36,947 nucleotides of DNA from a virus, in IMG/VR virus record IMGVR_UViG_3300017989_000234, positions 1 through 36,947 of that record; one strand, written 5' to 3'. Below the pieces are notes generated by a model. The model was not told the DNA's origin, searched no databases, and saw nothing but the letters and a program-made list of their open reading frames with translations. Of this stretch, positions 21,408 through 29,866 are shown in pieces. How positions within the stretch are numbered: the stretch's first letter is position 1; every line of letters starts with the position of its first letter. Made by a program: the position numbers and the translations under genes.

Positions 21408-23072
21408 TTAAATAAATAAATTTTCTGATATTTTTAAATTACTACCTTCTATTTCAATTAAATTATTACTTTTTAAAATGCTTAGATAAGTTCCAAAAGT
21501 TCCGCTATTGTGAGTTAATTGTGTCAATTCTCCTATTTCTTCTTTAGATAATGAATTAGGATAGTTGTCAACTAAAACATCAAACATTCTTTTTGCTCCA
21601 CCTTTTAATATATCACGCCATTGTTGTATTATTTCTTCTGAAGTAGTAGGGGGTTGTATATTATCTCTACCAATATAATCTAATCCTTCTTCCGAAGCAG
21701 AGAAATGATTGCTTTCATTAATTATTAAATTTTTATTCTTTAGTAAAGATAAATAAGTATTAAAAGTTCCACTTGAAGATTTTAATTTAGAAAAAGTTGC
21801 TAACTGAACTTTAGTTAATTTTATTGGATAACGAGAAACTAATACTTGAAGCATTCTTAAAGCCCCTCCTGTTAATGTTTTTTCTTCAGAATTTATATTA
21901 TTTTCTGGAATTACTAATTCTTTCGGTGGGCTAATTACTTTTGGTATATTAATTTTTGGTTTAGAATTTGGAATAAAAATTGCGTTTTCTGGTAATTTAA
22001 TTTCTTTAGTAGCAGAAATTGTTTGACCTATTTTTTCCATTGTTCTTTGATAAATTTCTATATCTTTATGAAAAATCTGGCGTTCTTTATTAAACTCAAT
22101 TTCTTGTTTTTGTAAAGCTATCTTTACTGCTTTATCAATATCTATTTGAGAGGTATTTTTTGGACATCTATGTCGGCGTAGAGTCATAAGTTCTGTTTTT
22201 AATTCAGTAATAGTTTGAAGTTCTTTTTTTGCTTCTTCTGGAAGGTTGCCTAATTTTTTAAGAATAGTTTTTACTTTTGAAGTGGGCGGAGTAACTTTTA
22301 ATGATATTCGTGAACCTGCTTTTGGGTGAGTAGTTTCAACATTACCTATTTTTATTTGTCTAACATCTGGAGATAAAGCTGGACCGAAAGCAAAAAATTC
22401 TCCTGCATCAAGATTTCTTAATGATAAATATTGCTGTTTAGTAGTAAATCCTAATTCTTCTGAAGCTCTTTTCATATCAATATCAAGTCCTGTTCTACCT
22501 ATTAACTTATTATTACATTCTGCAACAGCATCTTTACTTAATTTAGATAATCTTTGTGTGGCTAATACTGCACAAAATCCTCTTTTTCTTCCACGAGTAG
22601 CCAAATCTATAACTGCCTCTGTGGCTTCTGATTGTCCTTTTTCTGGGCAAAAGATATGAGCTTCATCTATTATAACTAAACAAGGATGCCAAAGTTCTTT
22701 TGGAGCATTAATCATTGACTCTAAAAATAATTTTACAAAGTGCTTTCTTTCATAATGATGTAATTCATATAAATCTATAATAGCAGAAGCATTTAACTCT
22801 AATAATTTTTTTGCTAATAGAGAAGCATTACGAGGGTCAGAAGAAGTATCTCCGCCTTTTCCAATTAAAATATAATCAAATTTTTCTCTTAAAGTAGAAA
22901 ACTCTCCTTCTAAATCTATGATAATTTGCTGGATTTGATTATGTGATTTTTCAAGAATTCGTCTTAAAAGCCATGATTTACCACCGCCTGAATTAGCTTG
23001 AACTAACAAACGAGTATTTACTAAACTTTGTAAATCCAATTTATCTGAATTATTTAATTTAATATTTTTCAT
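21408..23072 (-). CDS. HerA/VirD4-like DNA-translocating ATPase with two winged-helix repeats (554 aa)
   Basis: Walker A is at residues 26-33 (ANSGGGKS), Walker B near 130-140 (CLVIIDEAHIF), followed by an Arg-rich segment ATRGRKRGFCAVLATQRLSKL that is typical of the HerA/FtsK/VirD4 (DUF87) group. These are hexameric ATPases that move DNA or protein. After a charged linker, the C-terminal 150 residues carry two copies of one module: GGALRMLQVLVSRYPIKLTK with SGTFNTYLSLLKNKNLI, and GGAKRMFDVLVDNYPNSLSK with SGTFGTYLSILKSNNLI, probably winged-helix DNA-binding domains. Its job could be end processing with a nuclease, or DNA transport. There is no neighbouring NurA-like nuclease. Confidence 0.8.
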   Translation of the reverse strand: MKNIKLNNSDKLDLQSLVNTRLLVQANSGGGKSWLLRRILEKSHNQIQQIIIDLEGEFSTLREKFDYILIGKGGDTSSDPRNASLLAKKLLELNASAIIDLYELHHYERKHFVKLFLESMINAPKELWHPCLVIIDEAHIFCPEKGQSEATEAVIDLATRGRKRGFCAVLATQRLSKLSKDAVAECNNKLIGRTGLDIDMKRASEELGFTTKQQYLSLRNLDAGEFFAFGPALSPDVRQIKIGNVETTHPKAGSRISLKVTPPTSKVKTILKKLGNLPEEAKKELQTITELKTELMTLRRHRCPKNTSQIDIDKAVKIALQKQEIEFNKERQIFHKDIEIYQRTMEKIGQTISATKEIKLPENAIFIPNSKPKINIPKVISPPKELVIPENNINSEEKTLTGGALRMLQVLVSRYPIKLTKVQLATFSKLKSSSGTFNTYLSLLKNKNLIINESNHFSASEEGLDYIGRDNIQPPTTSEEIIQQWRDILKGGAKRMFDVLVDNYPNSLSKEEIGELTQLTHNSGTFGTYLSILKSNNLIEIEGSNLKISENLFI

Positions 23073-23084
23073 ATTTCTTATTTA

Positions 23085-23228
23085 CTATTCATTTTTTTCT
23101 TCAAATATTCCAAATAACTCTGAAATAATTAAAATAATTACTCCAAGACAAAGGCAAGGTGATAATAAAAATAAATATCCAATAATCCTTACTATGCTTT
23201 TTATATAACTTATTTGTTTATGAGTCAT
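23085..23228 (-). CDS. Small membrane protein (47 aa)
   Basis: A short open frame in the gap before the HerA-like gene. The product MTHKQISYIKSIVRIIGYL is followed by a single hydrophobic segment (LFLLSPCLCLGVIILIISEL) and an acidic tail. It has no recognisable family. Position, strand and the single clean membrane span support it being real. Confidence 0.5.
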   Translation of the reverse strand: MTHKQISYIKSIVRIIGYLFLLSPCLCLGVIILIISELFGIFEEKNE

Positions 23229-23267
23229 TTTTTATATTATTATTTTTTTTCAATTTTTTTATCCTAA

Positions 23268-23573
23268 TTAACAAGCAATATATTCAAAACTATCCATAAT
23301 CATTTTTAATTTCTCTATTTTATATTTATGTGTTTTGTTATTATTGATAAAATATGTTTCAAAAATACCAATTATCTGATTTAAATCACTTTGCATACAA
23401 AAACAAGGAGTAGGATAAAAATAATTTTCTGGTATGTTACCTAAAATAGAAATAACTTTTTGATAATCATCTAAACTTTTTCTATCAAAAATCTTTCTGC
23501 ATTTTGATTTTAATGATGGTAAAATACTTTCAGATATTTTAATAAATTTTTCCATTTTTTCTTTTTGATTCAT
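23268..23573 (-). CDS. Unknown 101-aa protein
   Basis: Mostly helical and charged: EKMEKFIKISESILPSLKSK, RKSLDDYQKVISILGNIPENY, and a C-terminal KLKMIMDSFEYIAC. Four cysteines (CR, CFC and the last residue) do not form a known zinc pattern. It lies 4 bases from the HNH gene and on the same strand. I cannot assign a function. Confidence 0.55.
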   Translation of the reverse strand: MNQKEKMEKFIKISESILPSLKSKCRKIFDRKSLDDYQKVISILGNIPENYFYPTPCFCMQSDLNQIIGIFETYFINNNKTHKYKIEKLKMIMDSFEYIAC

Positions 23574-23577
23574 ATGG

Positions 23578-23850
23578 TTACCATTTATATCTTCTTATAT
23601 ATTTTTTAGGGTCTTTAGCAATTTTTTGTAAAATTCTAACATCATCATGGCAAGTTCTACATAAAGCAACTATATTTTCCTTTTTATTATCTCCACCATG
23701 ACTTCTGTATATTATATGATGAGGGTCTATTGCTTTCTTTCCGCAGTATTCACATTTTCCACCGCATCTTTCCCAAATATCCCTCCTAGTTTCTTCAGGA
23801 ATTGGAGTGCCTGGCTTCATTGTTCTTTGGATTTTGTGAAAATTTTTCAT
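23578..23850 (-). CDS. HNH endonuclease (90 aa)
   Basis: A compact HNH nuclease: RRDIWERCGGKCEYCGKKAIDPHHIIYRSHGGDNKKENIVALCRTCHDDV contains the two C-x-x-C zinc pairs around the catalytic D-P-H-H, N and H residues. Family members of this size nick or cut DNA; phages often place one near terminase genes, but none is seen here. An ATG 30 bases inside the frame (23820) gives a start closer to the domain and a smaller overlap with the upstream gene. It may act alone as a homing-type nuclease or in host or phage DNA processing. Confidence 0.85.
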   Translation of the reverse strand: MKNFHKIQRTMKPGTPIPEETRRDIWERCGGKCEYCGKKAIDPHHIIYRSHGGDNKKENIVALCRTCHDDVRILQKIAKDPKKYIRRYKW

Positions 23851-23998
23851 TATTTTCTAAAGCTCTTTTTTTAATAAACAAAAGAACTTGCCTACTTTCA
23901 TCATTTAAAATATCCCATAGAGTAAATTTTGAAGGGTGATAATATCTATGTTTTTTCTTGAAATTCTTTTTGCGTGATTTGAATTGCATATTTTTCAT
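23795..23998 (-). CDS. Small basic unknown protein (67 aa)
   Basis: A Lys/Arg-rich start (KSRKKNFKKKHRYY) is followed by PSKFTLWDILNDESRQVLLFIKKRALENNEKF, a likely helix pair. It overlaps the genes on both sides by about 55 bases, which is long, so the ends may be misjudged, but the composition is protein-like. No family is recognised; a nucleic-acid-binding role is possible. Confidence 0.45.
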   Translation of the reverse strand: MKNMQFKSRKKNFKKKHRYYHPSKFTLWDILNDESRQVLLFIKKRALENNEKFSQNPKNNEARHSNS

Positions 23999-24182
23999 CT
24001 AAGTTCCCATTTAATAAATCTTGGGCTTTTACTCCATTAGTAATAATGTACTCTGTTTTAACTTTAAAATATTTATCTACTCCATCATAATCTACTACTT
24101 GAATATGTTTCCATTCACCGAAAGTTTTAATCATGTTTTTTAGTAATTCTTGATTTTTTGGTTCTTGCCATTTTTTATCCAT
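23946..24182 (-). CDS. Unknown 78-aa protein
   Basis: The product has LLKNMIKTFGEWKHIQVVDYDGVDKYFKVKTEYIITNG followed by AQDLLNGNLDEKYAIQIT, suggesting a small helix plus beta sheet. No motif or family is recognised. It sits 16 bases after its upstream neighbour. Confidence 0.5.
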   Translation of the reverse strand: MDKKWQEPKNQELLKNMIKTFGEWKHIQVVDYDGVDKYFKVKTEYIITNGVKAQDLLNGNLDEKYAIQITQKEFQEKT

Positions 24183-24198
24183 ATGTTTATATATAAAT

Positions 24199-24528
24199 TT
24201 ATTTACCCCATTCTTTCCTAACTTTACCTCTTTTTATCATAATAAATTCAAATTTTGAAAAAGTATAAAGCCAATCTGCTATGTAAAGTTTATCTTGGTC
24301 ATTTAATTCTTCTGATTTTTGAACTTTCTCTCCTTGTTGAAGTATTTTTAAACTTCCATCTTTTTCTTTTGTAAGCCCAGAATTAAATTTATTTTTAAAC
24401 CATCTTAAAAATTCTTCAGTAGTTAATTCTCTTAATGAGTAATTACTCCATTTTCCATTTCTTTCTGCGCGAATGAAAATAAAATCTAAATCTTCATCTA
24501 TATAATGTTTTATTATTTCTTGTTCCAT
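24199..24528 (-). CDS. Unknown 109-aa protein
   Basis: A charged alpha/beta protein beginning with beta strands (IIKHYIDEDLDFIFIRAERNGKWSNYSLREL) and then helices (TEEFLRWFKNKFNSGL, DQDKLYIADWLYTFSKFEFIMI). No membrane span and no metal ligands. It overlaps the Lys-rich gene upstream by 16 bases. Function unknown. Confidence 0.55.
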   Translation of the reverse strand: MEQEIIKHYIDEDLDFIFIRAERNGKWSNYSLRELTTEEFLRWFKNKFNSGLTKEKDGSLKILQQGEKVQKSEELNDQDKLYIADWLYTFSKFEFIMIKRGKVRKEWGK

Positions 24529-24728
24529 GGTTTTTTCTCCTTAACTTTTTTAGATGTTTCTCTTTCAGGCAAAAATCTTTTGTTTTGCTTTGCTCTTACT
24601 TTATTTATTCTTTTAATTTTTTTTACTTTTTCTGATAGTTTCTTTTTCTTTAATGCTTTTTTTGCTTTACTTTTCTGATATTTTACTAATCGTTTTCTTT
24701 TTACTATTTTTGTTATTCTTCTTTTCAT
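24513..24728 (-). CDS. Extremely basic Lys/Arg-rich small protein (71 aa)
   Basis: 27 Lys and 8 Arg among 71 residues, with only four Glu and no Asp. The sequence has runs such as KAKKALKKKK and KVKKIKRINKVRAK, which may form a basic helix. Such a protein would bind nucleic acid without strong sequence preference, as a small nucleoid-like or RNA-binding protein. No domain family is recognised. The gene starts 4 bases after its upstream neighbour. Confidence 0.55.
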   Translation of the reverse strand: MKRRITKIVKRKRLVKYQKSKAKKALKKKKLSEKVKKIKRINKVRAKQNKRFLPERETSKKVKEKKPWNKK

Positions 24729-24732
24729 AAAA

Positions 24733-25128
24733 TTATTTATTTAATGATTTTTTTACTTCTTCTACTTGTTTTGCTATTATCTTCTTTCCGCCTAAAAAAT
24801 GATACCAAAAAAGTCTAACTAATCTGTTCCTTTCAAATTTACATAAAATATCTCTGATTAATCTCTGACTAAAATTTTCTTCAGGAATTTCTTTAATTAG
24901 TTTTAAAACAGTTACTTCATCTATTACTCCATCATATTCATCACCTATTTTTTTTCCATAAATTTCTCTACCTCCAATAGCACTATCAATTCCTCCGCCT
25001 TTTTTTCCTATACAAATACTTAAATACCCCCATCTATATCTAACATAAAAAGGTCTTAAATCCGCGAAGTATCCTTCCCATTGTGAGGGACAAGCTAAAC
25101 AAGTTTGTTTTATTTTATAAATAATCAT
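24733..25128 (-). CDS. Phage protein with conserved QWEG...RPFYVRYR...GYLSI motif (131 aa)
   Basis: The N-terminal 45 residues follow a pattern found in many uncharacterised phage proteins: a Cys pair (CLAC), PSQWEGYFADLRPFYVRYRWGYLSICIG. The middle has EYDGVIDEVTVLKLI and the C-terminus is a basic helix region. Function unknown. It overlaps the upstream zinc-binding gene by 4 bases, so it belongs to a translationally coupled set. Confidence 0.6.
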   Translation of the reverse strand: MIIYKIKQTCLACPSQWEGYFADLRPFYVRYRWGYLSICIGKKGGGIDSAIGGREIYGKKIGDEYDGVIDEVTVLKLIKEIPEENFSQRLIRDILCKFERNRLVRLFWYHFLGGKKIIAKQVEEVKKSLNK

Positions 25129-25391
25129 AAGTCGTTTAAATATTCTTGATTTTTATTTTCTTCTTCTATTTTATTTTCTTGACTATTTTTTCTAAAATCA
25201 TTCGCAAATTCACAAGTAGCAAAATGAGCTACAAATTTTTCTCCTGCTTCTTCAATAGGAATTTTCTTGCCTCTTTTTTCAGTAATAGCAAATCTAATTA
25301 ACTTTTTACATTTTCTACAAGCAACTCTTTTCGCATCTAAATCTAACAAAACATAAGCTCCACCTTTTAATTGTATTCTTTGATAATTCAT
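25125..25391 (-). CDS. Small zinc-binding protein (88 aa)
   Basis: One likely zinc site: CRKCKKLIRFAITEKRGKKIPIEE followed by FVAHFATCEFA, i.e. C-x-x-C and H-x-x-x-C. The K-K-I-P-I-E stretch between is a pattern seen in small phage and bacterial zinc-ribbon proteins. The C-terminus is acidic and polar. It overlaps the downstream gene by 4 bases; the upstream gene stops one base away. Confidence 0.6.
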   Translation of the reverse strand: MNYQRIQLKGGAYVLLDLDAKRVACRKCKKLIRFAITEKRGKKIPIEEAGEKFVAHFATCEFANDFRKNSQENKIEEENKNQEYLNDL

Positions 25392-25637
25392 TTATTTCAC
25401 ATTAAACTTTGTTGTATCATTTAATTTAGTAGTATCTTGTAATATATGTCCATCAGTGTCTTTATAGCCACAATTTCCGCATATACGGGCTTCTAACGCG
25501 CATTTCTTGCCTTTATGGTAATATGGGGCATAACTATACTTCCAGTTTAATTTAGAGCATTCTGGGCAAGGTTTTTTTCTATACTCCCGATATTTTGCTT
25601 TTTCACTTTTAAATAGATTTTTAAGAAAATTTAACAT
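25392..25637 (-). CDS. Zinc-ribbon protein (81 aa)
   Basis: Two Cys pairs make a zinc ribbon: CPECSKLNW and ICGNCGYKD, with a Tyr/Lys-rich loop between (KYSYAPYYHKGKKCALEAR). The C-terminal tail repeats TTKLNDTTKFN. No enzymatic domain is seen. It may be a DNA- or RNA-binding adaptor. Confidence 0.6.
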   Translation of the reverse strand: MLNFLKNLFKSEKAKYREYRKKPCPECSKLNWKYSYAPYYHKGKKCALEARICGNCGYKDTDGHILQDTTKLNDTTKFNVK

Positions 25638-25638
25638 A

Positions 25639-25974
25639 TTATATTAATTTATTTTGTTTATTGCTTTTAGGAATTATCCATAATCTTCTTGATAAAAATA
25701 TCTGTGCTTTGTGAGGTTTGAAATGTAAATACTTTCCTTTTTTCTGAAAGTGTTTAACTGTTGTGTGTAATATTTCTCCAGTTTCTTTTTCTTTTACTTT
25801 TATAAAATCTGCTTGATTTAATAACACATCATTAAAGAATTCTGCATCTATTCCATAAGCGTCTAATTTTTTAAATAAATGTTTTTTAATAGATACTTTT
25901 TTATAAAAAATTCTATTTAGTAATTCTCCTATCTTTTTTTCTTTTCCATTATTATCAGTTATAGTAATTAACAT
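25639..25974 (-). CDS. Unknown 111-aa phage protein
   Basis: The product shows a recurrent phage pattern: FFNDVLLNQADFIKVKEKETGEILHTTVKHF then KGKYLHFKPHKAQIFLSRRLWII. The helix-to-strand order hints at a small DNA-binding or regulatory protein, but I know no family name. It lies between the ParB-like gene and the zinc-ribbon gene. Confidence 0.55.
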   Translation of the reverse strand: MLITITDNNGKEKKIGELLNRIFYKKVSIKKHLFKKLDAYGIDAEFFNDVLLNQADFIKVKEKETGEILHTTVKHFQKKGKYLHFKPHKAQIFLSRRLWIIPKSNKQNKLI

Positions 25975-25977
25975 AAT

Positions 25978-26829
25978 TTATTCTACTAACTTTTTTAAGT
26001 GGTCAATAAATCTTGCCAAACTTGTACTGTGAAATTTTTTATATTCTTCTTCTATATAAGGATACGCCTGCATTAAAACTGTTTTTTTCAAATCTTGTTT
26101 GCCTATTAATTCCTCATCAGTAATTTTATCAATAGCTTCTCGCAAGACTTCTCCACTTTTCTTTAATAATTCTTCTGTATATTCTGGTTTCTGTTCTATA
26201 ATTTCAATAGTATCTTTTAAAGTTTCTCTGTTTGGAAAATCTTTATTTAAAATTTTCTTTTTTATTTTATCTCTTACTTTCTTTTCATCTATTTTGTTTG
26301 CTTCAATAATATGAGTATAAGAAACTTCGTCTTTTTCTATGGCATCAGTAATTATTTTATCTTCTTCTACTAAAAGCATGGCTTCTCTTACTGTCCAAGG
26401 AGTTTCTCCAATTTCAGAACTTAATTCTTTAATTCCTTTTGAGTGGTAATCTGATTTATGCTTATCATCTCTACTTTTTAATAATTCTTGTTTCTTATAT
26501 TTCAACATACTCTTAAAAGCACTTCCTTTTTCTACAATACTTAAATCTCTATGTTGGGCATTTTCTACATATTGCCTTCTTAGTTTTTGAAAATCAGTAA
26601 GTCCTTTTTTTTCTATGCAAGGAATAATTTTTAATCCAGCAATTTTAGAAGCTCTCCATCTTCTTTCTCCACAGATAATAATTTTATTTTCATCAATTTC
26701 AATAGGGTGGATAATACCTTGATTTTTTATTGTTTCTGCAAGTTCTTCTAAGGCTTTTTTATCAAATAAGTATCTAGGATTTTTAGGATTTCTTTTTATT
26801 TGATTTATTGGGATTTGTTTTACTTCCAT
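25978..26829 (-). CDS. ParB/Spo0J-like protein (283 aa)
   Basis: The N-terminal ParB nuclease-type domain is clear: IPINQIKRNPKNPR, ALEELAETIKNQGIIHPIEI and the box CGERRWRA at residues 53-60. This is followed by a helical part (LRRQYVENAQHRDLS) and a probable helix-turn-helix (IGETPWTVREAMLLVEED). ParB proteins bind centromere-like sites and CTP; phage copies may instead act as transcription regulators or DNA-binding nucleases. There is no ParA-type ATPase in the window, so a classical partition role is not shown. It overlaps the YkgJ-like gene by 47 bases. Confidence 0.82.
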   Translation of the reverse strand: MEVKQIPINQIKRNPKNPRYLFDKKALEELAETIKNQGIIHPIEIDENKIIICGERRWRASKIAGLKIIPCIEKKGLTDFQKLRRQYVENAQHRDLSIVEKGSAFKSMLKYKKQELLKSRDDKHKSDYHSKGIKELSSEIGETPWTVREAMLLVEEDKIITDAIEKDEVSYTHIIEANKIDEKKVRDKIKKKILNKDFPNRETLKDTIEIIEQKPEYTEELLKKSGEVLREAIDKITDEELIGKQDLKKTVLMQAYPYIEEEYKKFHSTSLARFIDHLKKLVE

Positions 26830-27814
26830 ATTTTTGCTTTATTTCACATGAAATTAAATTTGAAATATCTATAATTTGATTAAATGCTTCTCTCAAATCT
26901 TCATCAGTAAATTCTTTTTTGTATGCTTTTGAAAAAATATCAAGAGAAAAATTAGGTAATAAATTAAATACATCTCCAAGATTTTTTGCCATTCCTGCTG
27001 AAAGTTCAAAAGTTTTTACTTTATCTTCTTTTGTTTTATTAGGAAGATTTTTTAAACTTAATTGGCAACCAATAATCGTATCAAAATTATATAAAACATT
27101 TGCAAGGCTGTTAATTTCAGAAGGACTATGGTCTAATTTTATAACTACTTCTCCTATTTCTGTAAAAATATCATAAAATTTTAATGTTTCTTTTTCAAAA
27201 GAAGTTTCATCATTTTGTTTAAGCCATTGTTCAACTGTAACTTCTTTTTTAAAACATTCTTTTTTACAAGGAATTTTATCTTTATCAATCATCATAAATT
27301 TCAATTTCATTTTTCCTGTTTTTTTATTTTTTTCTGTAACTCTTCCTAAAGGATACAATCTACATACAGTTGGTCTATTTTTATAGATACTACATATTCT
27401 TTTTGCTTTTCCTTCTAATATTTTTTTCTTTACTAATTCAGCTACTTTTTCTTTCTTTTCTTCTAAAGAAATATCTAATTTTTGTATCTCTAAAATTTCA
27501 TCATTAAATTCTGGTTTTAAAAAAGGACACATAGATAAATTACCTGTTGGTGTCTGCACTCCTGGAAATTTTAAAACACACACAGGAAGTTTTGAATTCG
27601 GTCCTATGTGAATACTAATTATATTTTTTCGCAATAATTCATCAGTAGTTGTTTGCAGTTCTCTCCGTAATCTTAAAATATCAATAGGGGTTAAGATTAT
27701 ATCTTGATTATAACAACAATCTCCACAGGCAGTACAATTAAATTTTATTTTACTTTTTTTAGTGAGGAAATCATTATTTTTTAATTTTTCCTCAATCATT
27801 TTATCATTATTCAT
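26783..27814 (-). CDS. YkgJ-like cysteine-cluster protein (343 aa)
   Basis: Begins with CTACGDCCYNQDIILTPIDILRLRREL, then CVLKFPG and MCPFL, and later CSIYKNRPTVCRLYPLGR: the Cys cluster of YkgJ-type zinc/iron-chelating (formerly UPF0153) proteins. The family norm is about 100-200 residues; here a C-terminal extension of about 140 residues adds helices without obvious motifs. The biochemical role is not known; a metal-binding or thiol function is likely. It shares 47 bases with the ParB-like gene. A second, shorter YkgJ-like gene lies at 33355-33822. Confidence 0.75.
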   Translation of the reverse strand: MNNDKMIEEKLKNNDFLTKKSKIKFNCTACGDCCYNQDIILTPIDILRLRRELQTTTDELLRKNIISIHIGPNSKLPVCVLKFPGVQTPTGNLSMCPFLKPEFNDEILEIQKLDISLEEKKEKVAELVKKKILEGKAKRICSIYKNRPTVCRLYPLGRVTEKNKKTGKMKLKFMMIDKDKIPCKKECFKKEVTVEQWLKQNDETSFEKETLKFYDIFTEIGEVVIKLDHSPSEINSLANVLYNFDTIIGCQLSLKNLPNKTKEDKVKTFELSAGMAKNLGDVFNLLPNFSLDIFSKAYKKEFTDEDLREAFNQIIDISNLISCEIKQKYGSKTNPNKSNKKKS

Positions 27815-27828
27815 AATTTTGTATTTTA

Positions 27829-28246
27829 TTATTTTCCTCCTTTTGTTGCTAAAGTATCAGCCCATTCATTTTCTTCTCTTGATATCCATTGAAAAATAAT
27901 ATTTGAAAAATATTTTTCTACAAGTTTGCGAGTTTCTATTGCTAATTCTACATATAAACCTTCTCTTATTCTCCATTTCTTTTGCATTTGCTTTATAACT
28001 AATTTACTATCTCCTTTAGCAAGAATTCTTTCATTTTGAAAATTGTTCTCAATTAGATATTTTAATGCTTTATATAATGCAAAATACTCACCAACATTAT
28101 TTGATGTTTCTTTTTTTTGCTTCTGGTATGTATTCTTCAGAAATCTCAGTTAATATTTTTTGATTTTTAAGAATTACTGCTCCACCATAGCATCTTCCTC
28201 CCGGATTAATAGGTGTACAAGCACCATCAAAATAAATTTCTATCAT
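27829..28246 (-). pseudogene. rnhA: RNase HI interrupted by a frameshift in an A run
   Basis: The first frame (ATG at 28244-28246) reads MIEIYFDGACTPINPGGR..., the RNase HI start with catalytic Asp 7, and stops at 28097-28099 after 49 residues. The +1 frame continues without a break as ETSNNVGEYFALYKALKYL (catalytic Glu), LAKGDSKLVIKQM (Asp) and ENEWADTLATKGGK (Asp), ending at 27829-27831. Both parts join perfectly if one base is removed from the run of eight A (on the - strand; 28111-28118). The joined protein would be about 138 aa, normal for the family. RNase HI cuts RNA in RNA-DNA hybrids. The shift could be a sequencing or assembly error, a true mutation, or programmed slippage. Confidence 0.8.
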
Positions 28247-28250
28247 ATTT

Positions 28251-29861
28251 TTATTGATTTATAGTTGGTTCTTTTATATCTTCAAGACAAACAACTGCTT
28301 CGGTGGATAAGAACATTTCAGCAATACTTCCTGCATTTTCTAAAGCACATCTAACTACTTTGGTAGGGTCTATAATTCCTGCTTTAAACATATCTACATA
28401 AGTTTTTGCTTCTGCGTCATAGCCTTCATTTTCTGACCTTTCTAATAACTTACTCATTACTACTTCCCCTGTTTTATGCCCTGCATTAATTAGAATTTGA
28501 TTAAAGGGTTGTTCAATAGCATCCATTATAATATTATATCCTTTCTCCTCATCAGAAGAAGTAAAAGCTTCTTTATCTTTTCCTTTAAGATTTTCTCTTG
28601 CTCTTACTAAAGCAATTCCTCCTCCGACAACCACTCCTTCTTCTAATGCTGATTGAGTAGCACTTAAAGCATCTTCTATCCTTGTTTCTAATTCGTTTTG
28701 TTCCACTTCACTATTAGCACCTACTTTTATTAAGGCAACTACTCCTGAAAGCCTGCCAAGCCTTTCTCTGTATTTTTCTTTATTAAATTCATCTTTGCCA
28801 TTTTTTATTTTTTTCTCTAACTCTTTTATTTGTAATTCTATTTTTTCTTTATCTCCTTTTCCTTCTATAATAGTTGTGTAATCTTTTGAAACTACAATCT
28901 TTTTTGCTTTGCCTAAATGTTCAAGTTTAACATCCTTCAATTCTATACCAAGGTCTTGAGTGATTACTGTTCCACCTGTCAATAATGCAATATCTTTTAA
29001 ACTCTCTTTCATTCTATCTCCAAAATCAGGGGCTTTAATTGCTACTGATTTAAAAGTATTTCTAACAGTATTTACTACTAAGGTAGGCAAAACATTTCCA
29101 CCTATATCTCCGCCTATAATAACTAATTCTTTTCTTCCTGCTGTGGCTAATTCTTCAAATATTGGAAGAATACTATCCATATCATTTAGAGCCTTATCAG
29201 TAATTAATATGTAAGGGTTATCATATTCAGCAACTTCTTTTTCTTTATTATTTATCATGTAGGGAGAAACAAAACCTTTTTTAAATCTAAATCCTTCTAC
29301 TGTTTCCTGTTCTATTTTATTTGTTTGTCCTTTTTCAACATTTACAATTCCTGTCTTGCCTACTTTCATCATAGCGTCTGCTACTAATTTTCCTATTTCT
29401 TTATCTTTTGCTGAAATAGTGGCGATTTGTTCCATCTCTGTTTTATCATTTATTTTTTTTGAGTTGCTTTTTACTTCTGCTATTATATCTTTAATAGCTT
29501 TTTTCATTCCTTTTCTTAAATTTAAGGAACTAACGCCTATTTTTGCATATTCCATTCCTGCAGTTATCATTGCTTGAGCCAACACCATAGCAGTAGTAGT
29601 GCCATCTCCTGCCTCATCATTTGTTTTAATAGAAGCAGATTTGACTAAAGTGGCTCCAGTATTTTCAAACCTATCTTTATAATCTATACTTCTTGCAATA
29701 GTTACTCCATCTTGAAGAATATCTGGGTCGCCCCATTCTTTTTCTATAATTACACTTCTTCCTTTCGGTCCTAATGTTGTTTTGACAATATTAGTAATAT
29801 TATCCATTCCTTTTTTGATTTTATCTCTCGCTTCTTGAGAGGTTTTTATTTGTTTTGCCAT
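28251..29861 (-). CDS. groEL: GroEL chaperonin (60 kDa)
   Basis: 536 aa, near the usual 540-550. Hallmarks are DGVTIARSID with Asp 51, NDEAGDGTTTAMVLAQAM with Asp 86, an intact apical domain, RIEDALSATQSALEEGVVVGGG with the ATPase Asp, and VVRCALENAGSIAEMFLSTEAVV at the end. The usual Gly-Gly-Met C-terminal tail is missing; it ends KEPTINQ. All ATP-binding residues I can see are present, so it should be active. Phage GroEL copies may fold virion proteins. The co-chaperonin is encoded about 2.5 kb upstream of this gene, not next to it. It stops 4 bases before the RNase H-like gene. Confidence 0.97.
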   Translation of the reverse strand: MAKQIKTSQEARDKIKKGMDNITNIVKTTLGPKGRSVIIEKEWGDPDILQDGVTIARSIDYKDRFENTGATLVKSASIKTNDEAGDGTTTAMVLAQAMITAGMEYAKIGVSSLNLRKGMKKAIKDIIAEVKSNSKKINDKTEMEQIATISAKDKEIGKLVADAMMKVGKTGIVNVEKGQTNKIEQETVEGFRFKKGFVSPYMINNKEKEVAEYDNPYILITDKALNDMDSILPIFEELATAGRKELVIIGGDIGGNVLPTLVVNTVRNTFKSVAIKAPDFGDRMKESLKDIALLTGGTVITQDLGIELKDVKLEHLGKAKKIVVSKDYTTIIEGKGDKEKIELQIKELEKKIKNGKDEFNKEKYRERLGRLSGVVALIKVGANSEVEQNELETRIEDALSATQSALEEGVVVGGGIALVRARENLKGKDKEAFTSSDEEKGYNIIMDAIEQPFNQILINAGHKTGEVVMSKLLERSENEGYDAEAKTYVDMFKAGIIDPTKVVRCALENAGSIAEMFLSTEAVVCLEDIKEPTINQ

Positions 29862-29866
29862 AAAGA

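Noticed and set aside
25978-26829. Plasmid-like partition system (phage-plasmid)
   Set aside because: Only a ParB-like protein is present; no ParA ATPase or centromere-like repeat cluster was seen, so plasmid maintenance is not supported.
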